From Hygrocybe punicea (taxonomy: Eukaryota > Basidiomycota > Agaricomycetes > Agaricales > Hygrophoraceae): a DNA stretch of 64,000 bases. Shown piece after piece: positions 23,145 through 35,233 of the stretch; the stretch's first letter is position 1, and the number at the start of each line of letters is the position of its first letter. The position numbers and the translations under genes are program-made. The stretch spans positions 2,700,767 to 2,764,766 of the forward strand of contig OY744469.1 of the NCBI GenBank assembly GCA_963556145.1. Reading direction: 5' to 3'. A model generated the notes under the pieces. That model ran no database searches, was not told where the DNA came from, and was given only the letters and a program-made list of their open reading frames with translations.

Positions 23145-26006
23145 TTAAATAATTCCATCGCGGACCTTGTAATTATTCAATAGCGATAAAAGGTCGTAAC
23201 AGAAACTACTCACCTTCTGCATGAAACCAGATACACGACCAATATCGACAATTTGCGCTTCACTTTCAACAGCAATCACCAAGTTCTCGAGTATCTACAA
23301 CAGATCATCAATGCAAACACAATGAATCCCATTTATGATATTTCTCACCTCCTCGACGTTATCAATCGGAATACCGGTGCAAAGCGCAACAATTTTTTTA
23401 CACTGATATTCCTTCTCTGCACTTGCACCCTGCAAAGATTTCAGTCGCGCAGCCATTAGCTCTTCCATCCGTGCATGCCACATCTTCAATCTTCTCAGCC
23501 GTATCAAACTAACCACCGAATCAGACGTAGGCACAGGCGGCTCCACGTCAACGTTGAACGAGATATCTATGGGCCCACCCATGGTGGAATGATGGCCACG
23601 CCACTGGAAGGCGGGTCCAGCAGAATCACGAGCATCCTGTCCATTGAGATCCGTTCGGCCGGTCCAGTCGAACTGATCTTCGTCCTTCAGTGCCTTATCA
23701 ACGTTCCGGATACGTTGGTTAATTTGGTCAAGCTCTCCACAACGTGACTGCCAGCCCTGAATTTGTTTTCGTTGCTCAGAAAGCTCACGCGTTGCAGCCC
23801 GGAGGTGAGCTTGTGTGACATCCAGCGAGTCTTGCTTAGCCTTAATCTCAAGTGCAAAGTCGGAACTAAGTCCTTGAATCATTGAAGTCATGTCTGAACG
23901 ACGTAGATGTGAGTGAGTTATTGCATGTGAAGGAAAATTTTGACCCACCAGCAATCACGTCTTGGCTTTTCTGTACTGGAGCTGGAGGTCCGGATCTCAA
24001 TGATGCGAGTATGTCTTCCGCACGGGGACCTCCACTCAGTTCCTGACCAATAAGATTGTAAGTGAGGATCTGCTTATATCGACTATCAGTTTACCTCGGT
24101 CTCAACCCCGAAGTCTCCTGGCCGTAAGCCCAGTTTGTTGGGTAATATCCTATTCGCTCCAACATCCAACAATGTTCTCACCAAACTTCGATTGCCTACT
24201 CTCGCCGCAATGTTCAAAGCCGTATCTCCATGTTCGTCCTGAAAATCCACAAGGGATCGGAAATCCCCCCCTTGATTTTCTGCAATCCACAGGAATATCT
24301 GATCCAAATAATATCTTGCTGTAATGGCACGGCCTTTAACTCCAGCCAGAGAAACCACGTGATGGATAACAGATTTCCGCGAAGTGTCAAGGGTTCGAAT
24401 GGACTGGTTCAGATAGGCGACGAGCATATGAAAGGTCTGTTGGTCCGCATTGTTTGTAGCAAGGCACGCACGAATAAGAGGCGTTTCACCCAGATAATTT
24501 CCACGATGAATGTCGGCACCACTGGCAATCAGTGATTCGACGATGTGCTGCCGCCCCACACTAGCTGCAAGGTGAAGGGCAGTATGTCCTTGATCGTCAA
24601 GAATAAGATCGACGTCAACTGGCACTGACGGATTATCGGGGGTCATTGAACGCAGGAGATCGAGTATGGGAACAGGATCATCATTTTGACATATTGCTGC
24701 TAAAATAGCGGCCCGCCGCATATCTTTGAGGGAAGCCGCAAGATCTAAAGCACGAGGCACGGACGGTTTGGTGGCAAAACGTGTATTGTGCACATCAAGA
24801 TCGGTCGATCCCTGACCCTGTTTCCCATTTACAGTGGCCGACATTGAGCTAGCGGGCCTGGATATGGTATTGGAAGATGACTGAGGAGTGGAAGCACGCA
24901 TCCGAGAGTCTGGCCTTCCAGTTGAGTGGCCCGTCGAGACGTTTTGAGACTGATTTCGGGGAGGTAATTGCCAAGAAATGTGCTGGGGCGAGGAGGTTTC
25001 CTTGCGCAGTCGCTTAGCAGGCGAGGGTCCTTCCTCTCCATTGAGTTTGGCACCAGCAGATGACGGCCGTGAACCATCGGACATTTGAATGTCTGCAGCG
25101 GATTCCAAGCCTAGTTGTAATGAGGGTTGAATGGAGAAACCAGAAGTGAAGTGCCCTGCAGTCGCGATTGAAATATCTGCATCGGCTTCGGAACGATTTC
25201 TTTTGAGAGATTGTTGGGTAGGTGGAGGCGTAGACGATGAGCCAGAGAAGGTGGGTTGAGAATATCCCCCTGAATAATGAGGACCAGGGGAGGCGATGCT
25301 GCCCGATCGGGTGAGAACGAGACCTGAAGTGGTGGGAGTGAAGAGACCTTGAGCGCGACCTTGGTTTAAAAGACGAAGTGCAGAACCCGGCATGATGGGT
25401 GGTGGAGCAAGAGTTGAGGGTAGCGAAGGTATGTATGATGCTGGCACTCCAACGCTTCCATACGATGATGATGCAGATATAGGGCGTGGTGACGTGGTTC
25501 TGCCAGAATTACCTCCAGGAATGAGTGCAAGGGAGCCCGTATGCGGAGTGAAGTCAAACAATGGGGCCAGGAGGGGGGCGACACCATACCGTAGGGCAAT
25601 ATCTCGTCCCTTCTCGAGGGGTATCCTGTTGTTGTCAAGCAACGTAAGATGAACACTCCTCACATGTCACAAATAAAAACGCACCAAGTTCCCTGGTACT
25701 TGCCATAACCGCCTTGTACAATTTCATGCTTCCCAGGGAGAATCTCCTTCTCCAGAATTTTGGTACGACGTCCCTTGTCAACGCCAGCCACTTTGAGGAT
25801 CTGGGTCGCGTTTACGTAGGAATCTCCGCGTCTTCGCATGACGGCGATTCCTCTGACCATACATTCATAAACCTGGAGGAGACGCGACTACGTCAAAGAG
25901 GATCAATGTCCTGATTTAGATATGAATTTACCTGCACGGAAGAGTACACGGCGTTGTATATTTTGACTGGAGGTGGTTGGGCGACTGGTCTTGGGGAAGT
26001 CTGCAT
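23145..26006 (-). CDS. APSES/ankyrin transcription factor, Mbp1/Swi4/Res type
   Basis: Predicted DNA-binding subunit of an MBF-like complex controlling G1/S genes. The start is the ATG at 26004-26006; a short Pro-rich N-end leads into [11 protein letters not shown], then after an intron [15 protein letters not shown]. The APSES (KilA-N-like) domain follows with [32 protein letters not shown] and [12 protein letters not shown] joined by an intron to [15 protein letters not shown]. Next are a long Ser/Pro-rich linker and ankyrin repeats ([58 protein letters not shown]). A coiled coil leads to the conserved C-end [11 protein letters not shown]...VSGFMQK, then VRDGII. Length is roughly 850 residues. 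It shares a 214-bp promoter region with the Yvc1-like gene. Confidence 0.92.
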
Positions 26007-26220
26007 CGTAGGCGAACGACCTTTGGGCGTTGCGACGACAAGTGGGGGCGACGTCCGGAGCGCGACGCTTGACGAACGCGTGAGTGGCGGAGTCCGAACC
26101 GTTCAGGCGCTGGTGAGTGCCTGTTTCCTCTCATGACGGCTTGAAACATCAGCTCCTTTGTTTCGTCGCTGTTTCCGGTAAATAAGGCAGCATTCCCGCA
26201 GGGGCTTGAAATATCCAGGC
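26007..26220. promoter_or_regulatory. Divergent promoter, Mbp1-like / Yvc1-like
   Basis: The start codons at 26006 (-) and 26221 (+) are 214 bp apart. GACGCG-type stretches (for example GACGCTTGACGAACGCG near 26063) resemble the MCB (ACGCGT) core that Mbp1-type factors bind, so autoregulation is possible but unproven. Confidence 0.4.
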
Positions 26221-29200
26221 ATGTCTGCATCCCGGAGAGAACTGCAACCCTTGCTTCGGCCTTTGATTCATCCTCAAGATGTCGAAGCCACCACCGTCTT
26301 CCCGCTCATCCATATGATTAGATCTGTATGTATTTCTCTGTCTCATGGAGACCGTTCTGGATCCATGTCTTTTTCTTCAGGACATTACGGTAGGTTCGTT
26401 CACCATAAGCAGCATACTTTGGCTGATTCTCGGACACAACCTGCTAGCATTATATTGGTATGTAATGTTCAGATGACTTGAGGTAGAATTAAAGTTGATA
26501 GTAAAATCAACAGATACACCTTTAACCTATGAGGCTGTCAGTTCGCGCTTTCTGAGGAAGTTGAACCCCCCCCTAACCACCTAACTTCCCTTCTCTAGCT
26601 AACGGCGCCCGATCTTACTTATACACTGGTTCATCCCCTTGTGGAGAAATACACTGCTATCCAACGAGGCGGGAATAAATCTGTCGTGTTTTGCTATCTC
26701 TTAAATCGCGTCCATTTTATTCGCGACAAGGGTTTAGCCTCGAGGACACTGTCGCGGTCCCGGGCTGAGCTTTGTGAGATTCTGGCCATCCGGACATTGC
26801 GAGATTACGGAAACAGTGTCTTGGATCTGACTATCACATTGACGACGAGTTGGCCTGTCTACTCTGGTGCCGATCCAGAACTTGTTGCCCGGGCAGAAGT
26901 GGTTCGAGGTGGATTGGAGGACAAAGTTGGAAACGCAATTGAAATGGCCATTCTCGGTCAAGCGAAAGGTTTCATCAAGGCTCCCCCATGCCAGAAAGTC
27001 ATCGATGCCATTTGGAGGCAAGTCATTCGATTTCCTGTTGATCTCATGCTGACCGGTGGTGGTAAAGTGGTAAATGTGTTTACCAAGCCGATAGCAGTCA
27101 TTCTATTCTTTCCGATGCAAGTAGCCATTACATAACCCCGTCTACAATCTCCAATCAACATTTTGACCGCAGACGTACAAACGAACCCCAGTGCACTTCT
27201 ACGACCCGCACAAGGCACCGTTATTGGATCATTATCGGTTTGTATTTTTTTTCTAAAATACATCTTTATCATAGTCTTAATGCCCCTTACGTAGCCTTAA
27301 AGTGCCAGCGATCCGTGCCGTTCTGGAATACTCGAAGTAAGTGCTTTGTCAAACTTTCTCATAACGGTACTTATCACCATCAGTTTCGTGATTTTATTCC
27401 TCCTCTTTGTTATAGCAATAGAAATAAATCAGCGGGATATTCTTAATATGGCCGAAGTCGCGTTCATGATTTATGCCTTGGGCTTCACGCTCGAAAAGAT
27501 TGCGACGATGCAAGAACATGGTATCAAAGGTGATGTGCGTGTCTATTTTCTAGAAACATGCTAACAACTTGATGTAACAGTTTACTTTAAAGGGACATGG
27601 GTGTGTCTAAGCTCATCAAATACTTCAGACATTCCATTTGACGCTTTTGTATATGTTCTCCAACAGAATGGATTTGATGTGGCCTTCGGTCTGACATTTT
27701 CCATCATTTCACCATCTCATCTTACGGATTTTTCGGCAGTTGCGGCATATTGTCCTTATGCAATTCTAAGAGTTTATGGAGTATACTACGACAGTTGGTG
27801 TTCTAATTGTTGGATTGGCAATATCTTCACATTTTATCTAGGTTTGTGGGCTCGGACCACTGGCATGGATTGTCTTGCATTGATAGCTTGCTTGATGTTC
27901 CCTCGGTGAGTTTCTCAGGCTTGATCTAATTCGTCGACTGAATTTAGAATTAGGTTAGCCTTTGTGACTTTGAAAAATAATCTCATGGTCCTCTCACTCC
28001 GCGCGATGATGACGCAATTCGTTATCCTCATGTTTATCGCTGCATTTTGCTTCTGCGGATTTTTGTATGCCCTTTGGACGTAAGAAAGACAATCCCCTCC
28101 ATTTTGCCCCTAATAATTGGTTTTAGACTAAGTCGGAATGACGCAGGGTGAGTCATATTCTCAAGCACGTCGGCGTAGAATTTCTATTGGAATGGTAGTT
28201 ATACTGCAGGGTATGTTGCGCTAATGTCTTTACGACCACTTTTGACCAGTGGTTTAGTACCATTGCATGGTGGATGCTTGACCTTTGGTTTGGCCTCGAC
28301 GCCAGCGGGTTTGATCAATCCAGTATGACGATTATTCCTCGTATTCAGTGTTTTAGCTAAAATACTCTACATTCCAGCCAAGTTTCATCCTGTATTTGGA
28401 CCTATTTTGATGGTCACATATGCTTGTCTAAGCAATACATTACTTCTAACTGGTATGCCATGATTATTTATTCCCCTGATATTCTGACCAGTTGCGACAT
28501 GGTCATTAGTCCTCGTATCGGCATGTCCTTTTTTACCCATTTGAATGACAATCATATTGACCCAGACACTTGCAGATATTGTCGCACACGTTCTCCACCA
28601 TCAATGAGGATGCCGCTGCGGAGGTTGCTTTTCTTGTAACCCGTATCTACAAAGGATATGCTAACTGACATTATAGGCAATGTTTCGGAGAGCGGTTTCA
28701 ACTATTGAAGGGTATGTTCGTCAATGTCTAGTCACGAGGTACTTTGTGAAACTTCATCTGCGACAGCGTCAAAGCGGACCCAATATTCTCATATCAGTCA
28801 CCCGTCAACCTTGTCGCATTGCTTATCATGTTACCTGCGAGCCATTTTCTGTCGCCCCGCTGGTTCCACAAGGTTTATCCCTGCAGTTGTATACATCAAT
28901 ATGTGCTGATACTTCTAAATGTATAGCTCAACGTTTTCATGATCAGGTTTGACTTTCCCTACTTTGTCACTCGAGGTTTCACGATATTTCATATTTTCAG
29001 AGCAACAAGTTTCCCCATTCTGTTGTTGATTGCATGGTACGAGCGTCAATCGAAGAGGAGTGGCACCTCTGATTTCTATGAAACGATGGCTCATGTGGCG
29101 GAAAAACTTTTTGAGACCTTGCCTCGCCACATTAAGAGAATGAGTGAGTGCTCCGCATATACACGCTTCATCTCATCGAGACCTCACCGGCTAGTGATTG

Positions 29201-29960
29201 CAGCCTTTTTTGAAACTTGGGCTGGACACGGTGCCGATATTGATGCGGTAAGGGATTTATCATAATTGCAGACTCTGATTTCATGTATTCCTAGATATTC
29301 GAACTCGATGATGAATACGAGGAAAGTGCACTGGAGACGCAAGATGATGATAACTACCCCCCGCCAAACCAGACACCCGTTCGGCGCTCAGAATCTTCCT
29401 TGTCTGTTAATCGACCTGCGAGCCCCAGTCCTCTTGGCATCAGTCCGCCTAAAAAGAAGCCGGACTACTCCCCCTCCTCGGCCAGGCCAATTCCACGAAT
29501 TCGGATAAATTCGATGGTAAATCGTGGCGCTGAGGGTCCAAGTCCATTAGCGCAGATTTATCAACCATTGATCGTTCAAGAAGCCGAAGAAGCCGCGAGT
29601 TTCGGTCCATCTGTCATCAGTTACGGTCCTGCACATCGACGTCTGTCGTCAGTGCAATCCATGAACGGAAGAACCCAAGCTGAATCACAAGGCGCTCAAG
29701 TACAATCGACCAGTCAGAGAAGGTTTCCGGATATGGACAGTGGGCTGAGTCCGGGATCGTTGGATGAGTTGTTGTCAGAACATCCACACCAACCACAATC
29801 AACCGAAGAACCCGAAACTGCCCAACAGATAGAGGAAGAAGAAGAGGCTCAGCCTGGGATCTCGAAGCAGTGGACTGTACGCTTGGATGGTATGGAGCAG
29901 AGGCAAAAACGTATCGAGAATATGCTTATTCAAATCACGAATGTGTTGAAAAAGCAGTAG
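26221..29960 (+). CDS. Yvc1-like TRP cation channel (vacuolar)
   Basis: Predicted polytopic calcium-permeable channel of the fungal TRPY family, probably in the vacuolar membrane. The start is the ATG at 26221 (MSASRRELQPLLRP). The N-terminal cytosolic part reads DLTYTLVHPLVEKY, SVVFCYLLNRVHF and RAELCEILAIRTLRDYG. The membrane region has LEYSNFVILFLLFVIAIE, EVAFMIYALGFTLEKIATM, VYFKGTWNGFDVAF, LIACLMFPRLAFVTL, NNLMVLSLRAMITQFVILM, pore-side DLWFGLDASGFDQS, FGPILMVTYACLSNTLLL, and the conserved FSTINEDAAAEAMFRRAVSTIEG. An acidic, Pro/Ser-rich tail ends in a coiled coil (MEQRQKRIENMLIQITNVLKKQ). More than ten introns are present. Joining LLT to VLVS to ILSHTF requires an 11-nt exon at 28510-28520 followed by a GC-AG intron. 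The gene faces the Bye1-like gene tail to tail. Confidence 0.88.
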
Positions 29961-30120
29961 GATGATGGCTATAGCAGAAACCATTGCACATGAGTTAGTT
30001 ACGTTGATTGATTTGGATGAAATGAAATCAGCATGGTTTATTATGGAAACGAAAGTTCATCGAAACAGAGCCATAATGATAACTGTCTCCTTTTATAAAG
30101 CTACAAACATAATGTAAGAA

Positions 30121-33100
30121 TCAATGCCACGGTTCTCCACCCCACCGGGCTTGAGTTGGACTAGAGGGTCCACCTCCACCTCCAGCGTCGCTGCGACTGC
30201 GATTCCTAGGCCACCCCGAATCGATAGGTCTTAGAGGGCTACCACCATCTCTTCCGCGACCCCGACCGCGACCCCGGCCCCTACCACGGTAACCACGATC
30301 ACCACCCCAGTCCCCGCGATCATAATTCGATCCCGATCTATAATCTCGTCCATAGTCGTTCCGGTCGTAAGTTGTGGAAGTATACGGACTGCGCGGCGGG
30401 GGCTGCGGGTGGTGGTGGTTGGCGAGGGTATTTTGGGGAGGCGGATACGGCGGAGGCGGAGGTGGTGGTGGCGGCGGAGGCGGCATCTGGTAACCACCGG
30501 GGATGGGAGCAGTAGACCAATTGGGCTGTGGTAGGTTGGCAGAAGCCAGAAGGGGCGGAGGAGGCGGAGGCGGGATATGACTTGGTTGCGGAGGAACGTT
30601 GGCGACGGGCAGTGGTGCTGCGGATGCGAGAGTTTGCAGCATCAGCTGTATTTGTTCTGGAGTCAACGACGCCACCTCTGCTGCTAAAGTAGCAGGAGCG
30701 ATATGTCCAAGTCCAATATGTCCATGTTGTGGCGGAGCTAGTACGGGAGCTAGAGGGGTGGGGAGGGGAATATTAATTGGTGGAGCAGGGACCAGAATAT
30801 GTGGAACTGGTGGCGTTGGTGGTGGCGCAAGTTTGCCCTTGTTGAGAACCCATATCCCAATTAGGAAATTTAATTTCCTGGTTTTGGGCAGACGAAGGTC
30901 ATCAAGGAGTTCCATATAATCTGGGAGAGGATCGCTAGACAGAAGTGGTATAATATAGAGCTCCCGTCCTGGGTGGTGTTCCTTTGGTCGATTTCCCCAT
31001 GGGAAAACGAGGCCGTGGCGGCTAAATACATCAATCTGAGATCTTCAAAAAGCTGTTTGTATGCAAAATATAACATACCTCTTAGCAATCAAAAAGTCTG
31101 TCAGGATATTGAATCCGGCGTCACTGGCCTCAGAACCAGGGGAGAAGGCGACACCGATCAGTTCCTTCGTGGAATTCATTCTCATCTGCAGTAAGAACTG
31201 AGAGGACTTGTCCACTGGCACTCGACCGTCTATTCTGAGGAGTTCAGCTGGGAACAGAGTACGCCACAATAACGAGTCGAATGATATTGGTCGGCCACCT
31301 ATCTGCCGGGCGACTACGCGTGTTTCCTGAGGGATGGTGGAATCGAGGGGCATATTGATCTGATAGAACATTGCGAGTCAGCATTCAACGAACGTTGCGA
31401 GAACGAAATCCAACCCATCTTACCATGCCTGACCAAACTTGAGGGAAGGAATTGAAAACGGCCTGCTGCGCTTCAGGAGTATTGTTTGCCGCTGCACCAC
31501 CGTTATCGTCCTGATCCTTTTCCAAAAACATGTCAAAGTCTTGATCATCGGCTTCTGGACCTAGAATTTCACGATCCACGAACAAGTGCTTCTGGTCCTC
31601 ACTGCGTTGAGGAGCCGCTTCTTTGACGGCAGGAACCTCTGTTTTCGGCGCAGTCCAAAGGGCATTCAAATCGAATGTCGTGCGTTGTGGAGTCTCCGTC
31701 TTGGGGACGTTGGCAGCAAACGGAGAAATGCCAGTCGTCGTAGTAGAGGGAGGGTCAAGTGCTGATGCGAGGGAAGTATTTGTATGCTGGGTTGGGGTTG
31801 GGGGTGGAGGCGGAGAAGTGGACGCGGCGGGCGCATCTTGCGGAGGATCCTCGTCAATATTGATGAGTTCATCTAGGTTCAACTCGGGCTCGGTCATTGT
31901 AAAATCGGGTGCGGTGTGCACGAATAACGGGTTCGGTGGTGGTTGAGGAAATACCGGCGACGCTTCGGTGTCGGTGGTGTGCATGGCGTGCGTCGGCAAT
32001 GCCAAGGGACCAGCCCATGTTGGGGTATGGGGAATAACGGGAGACTCGGGAGGGGCCGAGCCCTGGCCTTTCGTCGCAGCGGAGGATGCAGGCAGCTGTT
32101 GTTGTTGTTGTTGTTGTTGTTGTTGAACGGCGCGCAACCGCGCCGTCCGCTCGCGCTCTCTTCTTTCCTCTTCTTCTTGCTCACGCTCAAGCTCGCGCTC
32201 GATGCGCACCCCACCGTTGAGGTCCTCGATCTCCTGCAAGCCCTTATGAGTGATCTTTGCGAGCGGGACTTTTGTCTTTTGCAGGATTGAATGCTCCAGC
32301 GACTCTTTCTCAGCAATCTTGATGGACTGCTTGGTTTCCTCGTTGGCTAAGTCAGTGGAGGACATGAGAGAGATTTCTTTAGGAGTAATGTGGCAAGAAG
32401 CAATGCGTTTGTGAAGGACGGCACGATCAGGTTTGCTTAGATTGAATTGGACCATTCGGAAACGTTCCCTGGAAAGGGGGAGAAAATGAATGCATGGTGA
32501 ACAAGCGTCATAATGGAGAATGATAAAAATTTCGGAAACGTACTTATATTTTCCACCAGCAGAAGGTTTGCCTAGCTTATCCGGCTCAGAGTATATATCA
32601 TACACACACAGCTCAAGCTCAGTAGCAAATTTCTTGGCTTCTTCTCTCAACTGTTCCCGCTCCTCCTCTGTCAACTCCTCCGGCAACTTCTCAACCTTCG
32701 AATCCTCTCCCTGAACGCGTACATGCGGGTATTTGAGGAATATCTGATTAAAAACCTCGAGCAATTTCCCAAGGCAGTAACTCCTAGTCGGATCGTCGGT
32801 TGCGGTTGAATCCGGTGGTCTCTTGTTGCGTTTCGCCGGAGGTGGTTGCGCTGCAGACGGCTGTTTGCGCTTTAGATTGTTGTTGTTGGTGGGCCGAGGA
32901 GATGCTGATTCTTTCCTGGTGGGGACGCCTTTGGAAGACGTACTAATGCGGCGAGAGCGACCCACGGGCTTTGCTTCCTGACCAGAGGACTCCGACTCCG
33001 AGGACAGCGACAAACGTCGGACAGGGCGCTTCGAAGGAACATAAATCAAGGTACCAAGGAGGTGTGAACGATGCATACCTTTCCGAAAGACCCACCTGGG

Positions 33101-34072
33101 CCTTTGATCTTTTCCTTCTCAACAACGTAGTCGTCCTCACTACTGAGCTCTGATTCGGACAATGGATCAGGATCTGGACCTTCCGAGATCTCTGGGGCGT
33201 CGGGGACCTCATATTTGGGCGAATCCGGGGGAACGTCGTTGCATACTTCGACCGCGTCGGGACCCTCCCATTCCACTGTATGAGAGAGAGAGAGAGAATC
33301 AGTTCGTTGAATGCTCTAAAGCAAGTAAAGTGGAACGAAAAGAAGAGAGATGACTGATATTCTAAGTTATAACTTGTGCATGAATAGAGATTTCTGTATG
33401 CTCAGTATGCAACAACTTAAGGTTGCAAGCCTCACACACGAGACGATGCCACTAACGAATAGAGACTGGCGGGTATACTGAGGCGGTAAGAGAACAAGAG
33501 AAAAATAGCATGTTTCACGAGGACTACATGATAGCGGGGAGGGAGAATACGTGATGGACGGAAGCCGAAGATACTCACTAACAGTTCTGCGCCCTGTCTT
33601 CTCGGTGCAGGAAGGACATACGTAGATACCTGTATCGGGGGAGATCAGCAAGGAGCAGCGATGGGAGATCGTGTGAAAGGGAATATAACAAAAAGGACTC
33701 ACTGATGTCCTCCGCATCCCGTTCACTGAGGTTGATGCAGCGAAAATGGTACCTGAGGAGTTGTTGGAAGCAGAAGATTGCAGAGGGGTGGAAGGCTTAC
33801 CAATCCCTGCACTCGGAGCAGTTCACCATGGGGGTGCCATCATCAGGTTGTTTGCAAAGACAATACACTCGCTTTGACCTAGCGCGGGTGACCTTGGTTA
33901 CCCTTTGGTGAGGTTTTGTGGGCCCTTTGCGCTTTAGGTTCTCCTTTTGAACTGGGTCTTTGGTTGGTGGGGCTTTGCGTGGACGGGCCTTGGACTGTGA
34001 CGGGGGTAGCTCACTCGGGGGAGAAGAGGGATTGGCTACTGCTAACGACTTTGTCTTTGAGCGAGTGCTCAT
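30121..34072 (-). CDS. Bye1-like protein: PHD finger, TFIIS central domain, SPOC
   Basis: Predicted nuclear regulator of RNA polymerase II elongation that reads histone H3 through its PHD finger. The start is the ATG at 34070-34072 (MSTRSKTKSLAV). A basic leader precedes a PHD finger spread over three exons (YCLCKQP, VNCSECRDW, YHFRCINLSERD, YVCPSCTEK). An acidic and a Ser-rich region follow. The TFIIS M-like domain reads RSYCLGKLLEVFNQIF, YKERFRMVQFNLSKPD, VLHKRIASCHITPKEI and MSSTDLANEE. After a polyglutamine run (about 32098-32123) and a Pro-rich linker comes a SPOC-like domain: VWSGMINMPLD, VVARQIGGR, LLIDGRVPVDKS-like and YMELLDDLRLP. The tail has poly-Pro runs and an RGRGRGRG box before GGEPWH. 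Length is about 1100 residues. All domains match the Bye1/PHF3 order. Confidence 0.88.
32098..32124 (-). repeat. CAA microsatellite encoding polyglutamine in the Bye1-like gene
   Basis: GTT repeats on the plus strand give about nine consecutive Gln codons on the coding strand. They lie in the charged linker between the TFIIS-like and SPOC-like domains. Length variation there would not disturb either domain. Confidence 0.8.
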
Positions 34073-35233
34073 CGATATCGTTTGAACTTTGGGAAAACGA
34101 CTCGAATTTCAGAGTCCGCTGTGGCGTCGAATCCTGCGCCGCCGATGTCTCGGCAATGTCCGAATTTAAACTCCGAGGTGTTGGTCCGATCCGGTAGTCG
34201 TTGGTTGATGAGACATTAATATTCCAGCGAATTATTCGTTGGGGTTGACCCTGTCCGGTGTCTGGGCGACACGATGCGTGAGCGTCACACTCGCCGTCAT
34301 GACCAGCTGACTCCCCCATCCACGAGTTGTTATCAGCGAAAACCTTCCACCGTCCACAACCGGTATTCCCCTTTACAGCCCGCAGCGCTCCCTTGCTGGC
34401 CGCCGTACATGTACATGTGGGCTGCTGGCACACTTTACTTAGGGGCATAGCGCGCTAAATGATCCTTCCATCTGAAAGAGCGGGGCCTGGGCACCGTCCC
34501 ACCGGTGTTAACAGTCAAATTCATGGGATCATCATGCCCGAGCCGAAACATGACGATTGCAGGGTTTATATGTCTGCTGATGAGGCTTCTGTAACGTGGT
34601 GCGGATAAACATGAGGTTCCTTTGAACAAATTTAATTTGCCTAGTGATAAGCTCAGAGTGATCCGGGGCTGTACATTGAGCGAGGCACACAACCGCCCGA
34701 TCTTTGCGGTCGAACGTCGTTGGAGCCAACGTCACTGCCAACGTCACTCCCAGCAGTCAGCTGCAGCTGCAGACGACCTCGGAAGAGCGAGATTCTCGTG
34801 GCGGCGGGTTTCTCCTTGCTGGCTCACCAAAGGTTTTACCTTGCAGGCTTCATATCGATACGCGCCCACCCCAGTTTCATGCCGCTTTGCTGATTCTTTG
34901 ATAGTGTGGAACGGTTGTCTGCAACAAATTCTGGTCGTTCAATCCAGTGGAGATTCCTTGAGCAATTATAGCTATCCAGGTTCGGCTGCTTTCGCCTTCT
35001 TCATTACCTTGGCCTGGGTTGTTCAGCCCTTCCGCCGGGCAGCGATCGCTGTGTCTTCACGCATCCGGAATGCGAGACACGGCACGCTGGTCATTTGGCT
35101 CAGTCGCTGACGGCTCGGCTTTTCTCTATTTTACAGAACTGTGTCCCTTTACCAGCTGTCCTCGCCGCCCTCCTGCCGTATCACCTATCGACTCCCAAAT
35201 CACCCGCCCCTCCACACCTCATGCTCATCGCCC
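34073..35233. promoter_or_regulatory. Long divergent intergenic region, Bye1-like / Cdc15-like kinase
   Basis: This 1161-bp stretch lies between two divergent start codons. Open frames here (for example 34011-34448 on the minus strand) have no recognisable domain and overlap the likely promoter and 5' leader. No repeat or transposon was recognised. Confidence 0.5.

Noticed and set aside
34011..34448. 145-codon minus-strand frame upstream of the Bye1-like gene
   Set aside because: It overlaps the first exon region in another frame, has no recognisable domain, and probably lies in the promoter or 5' leader.
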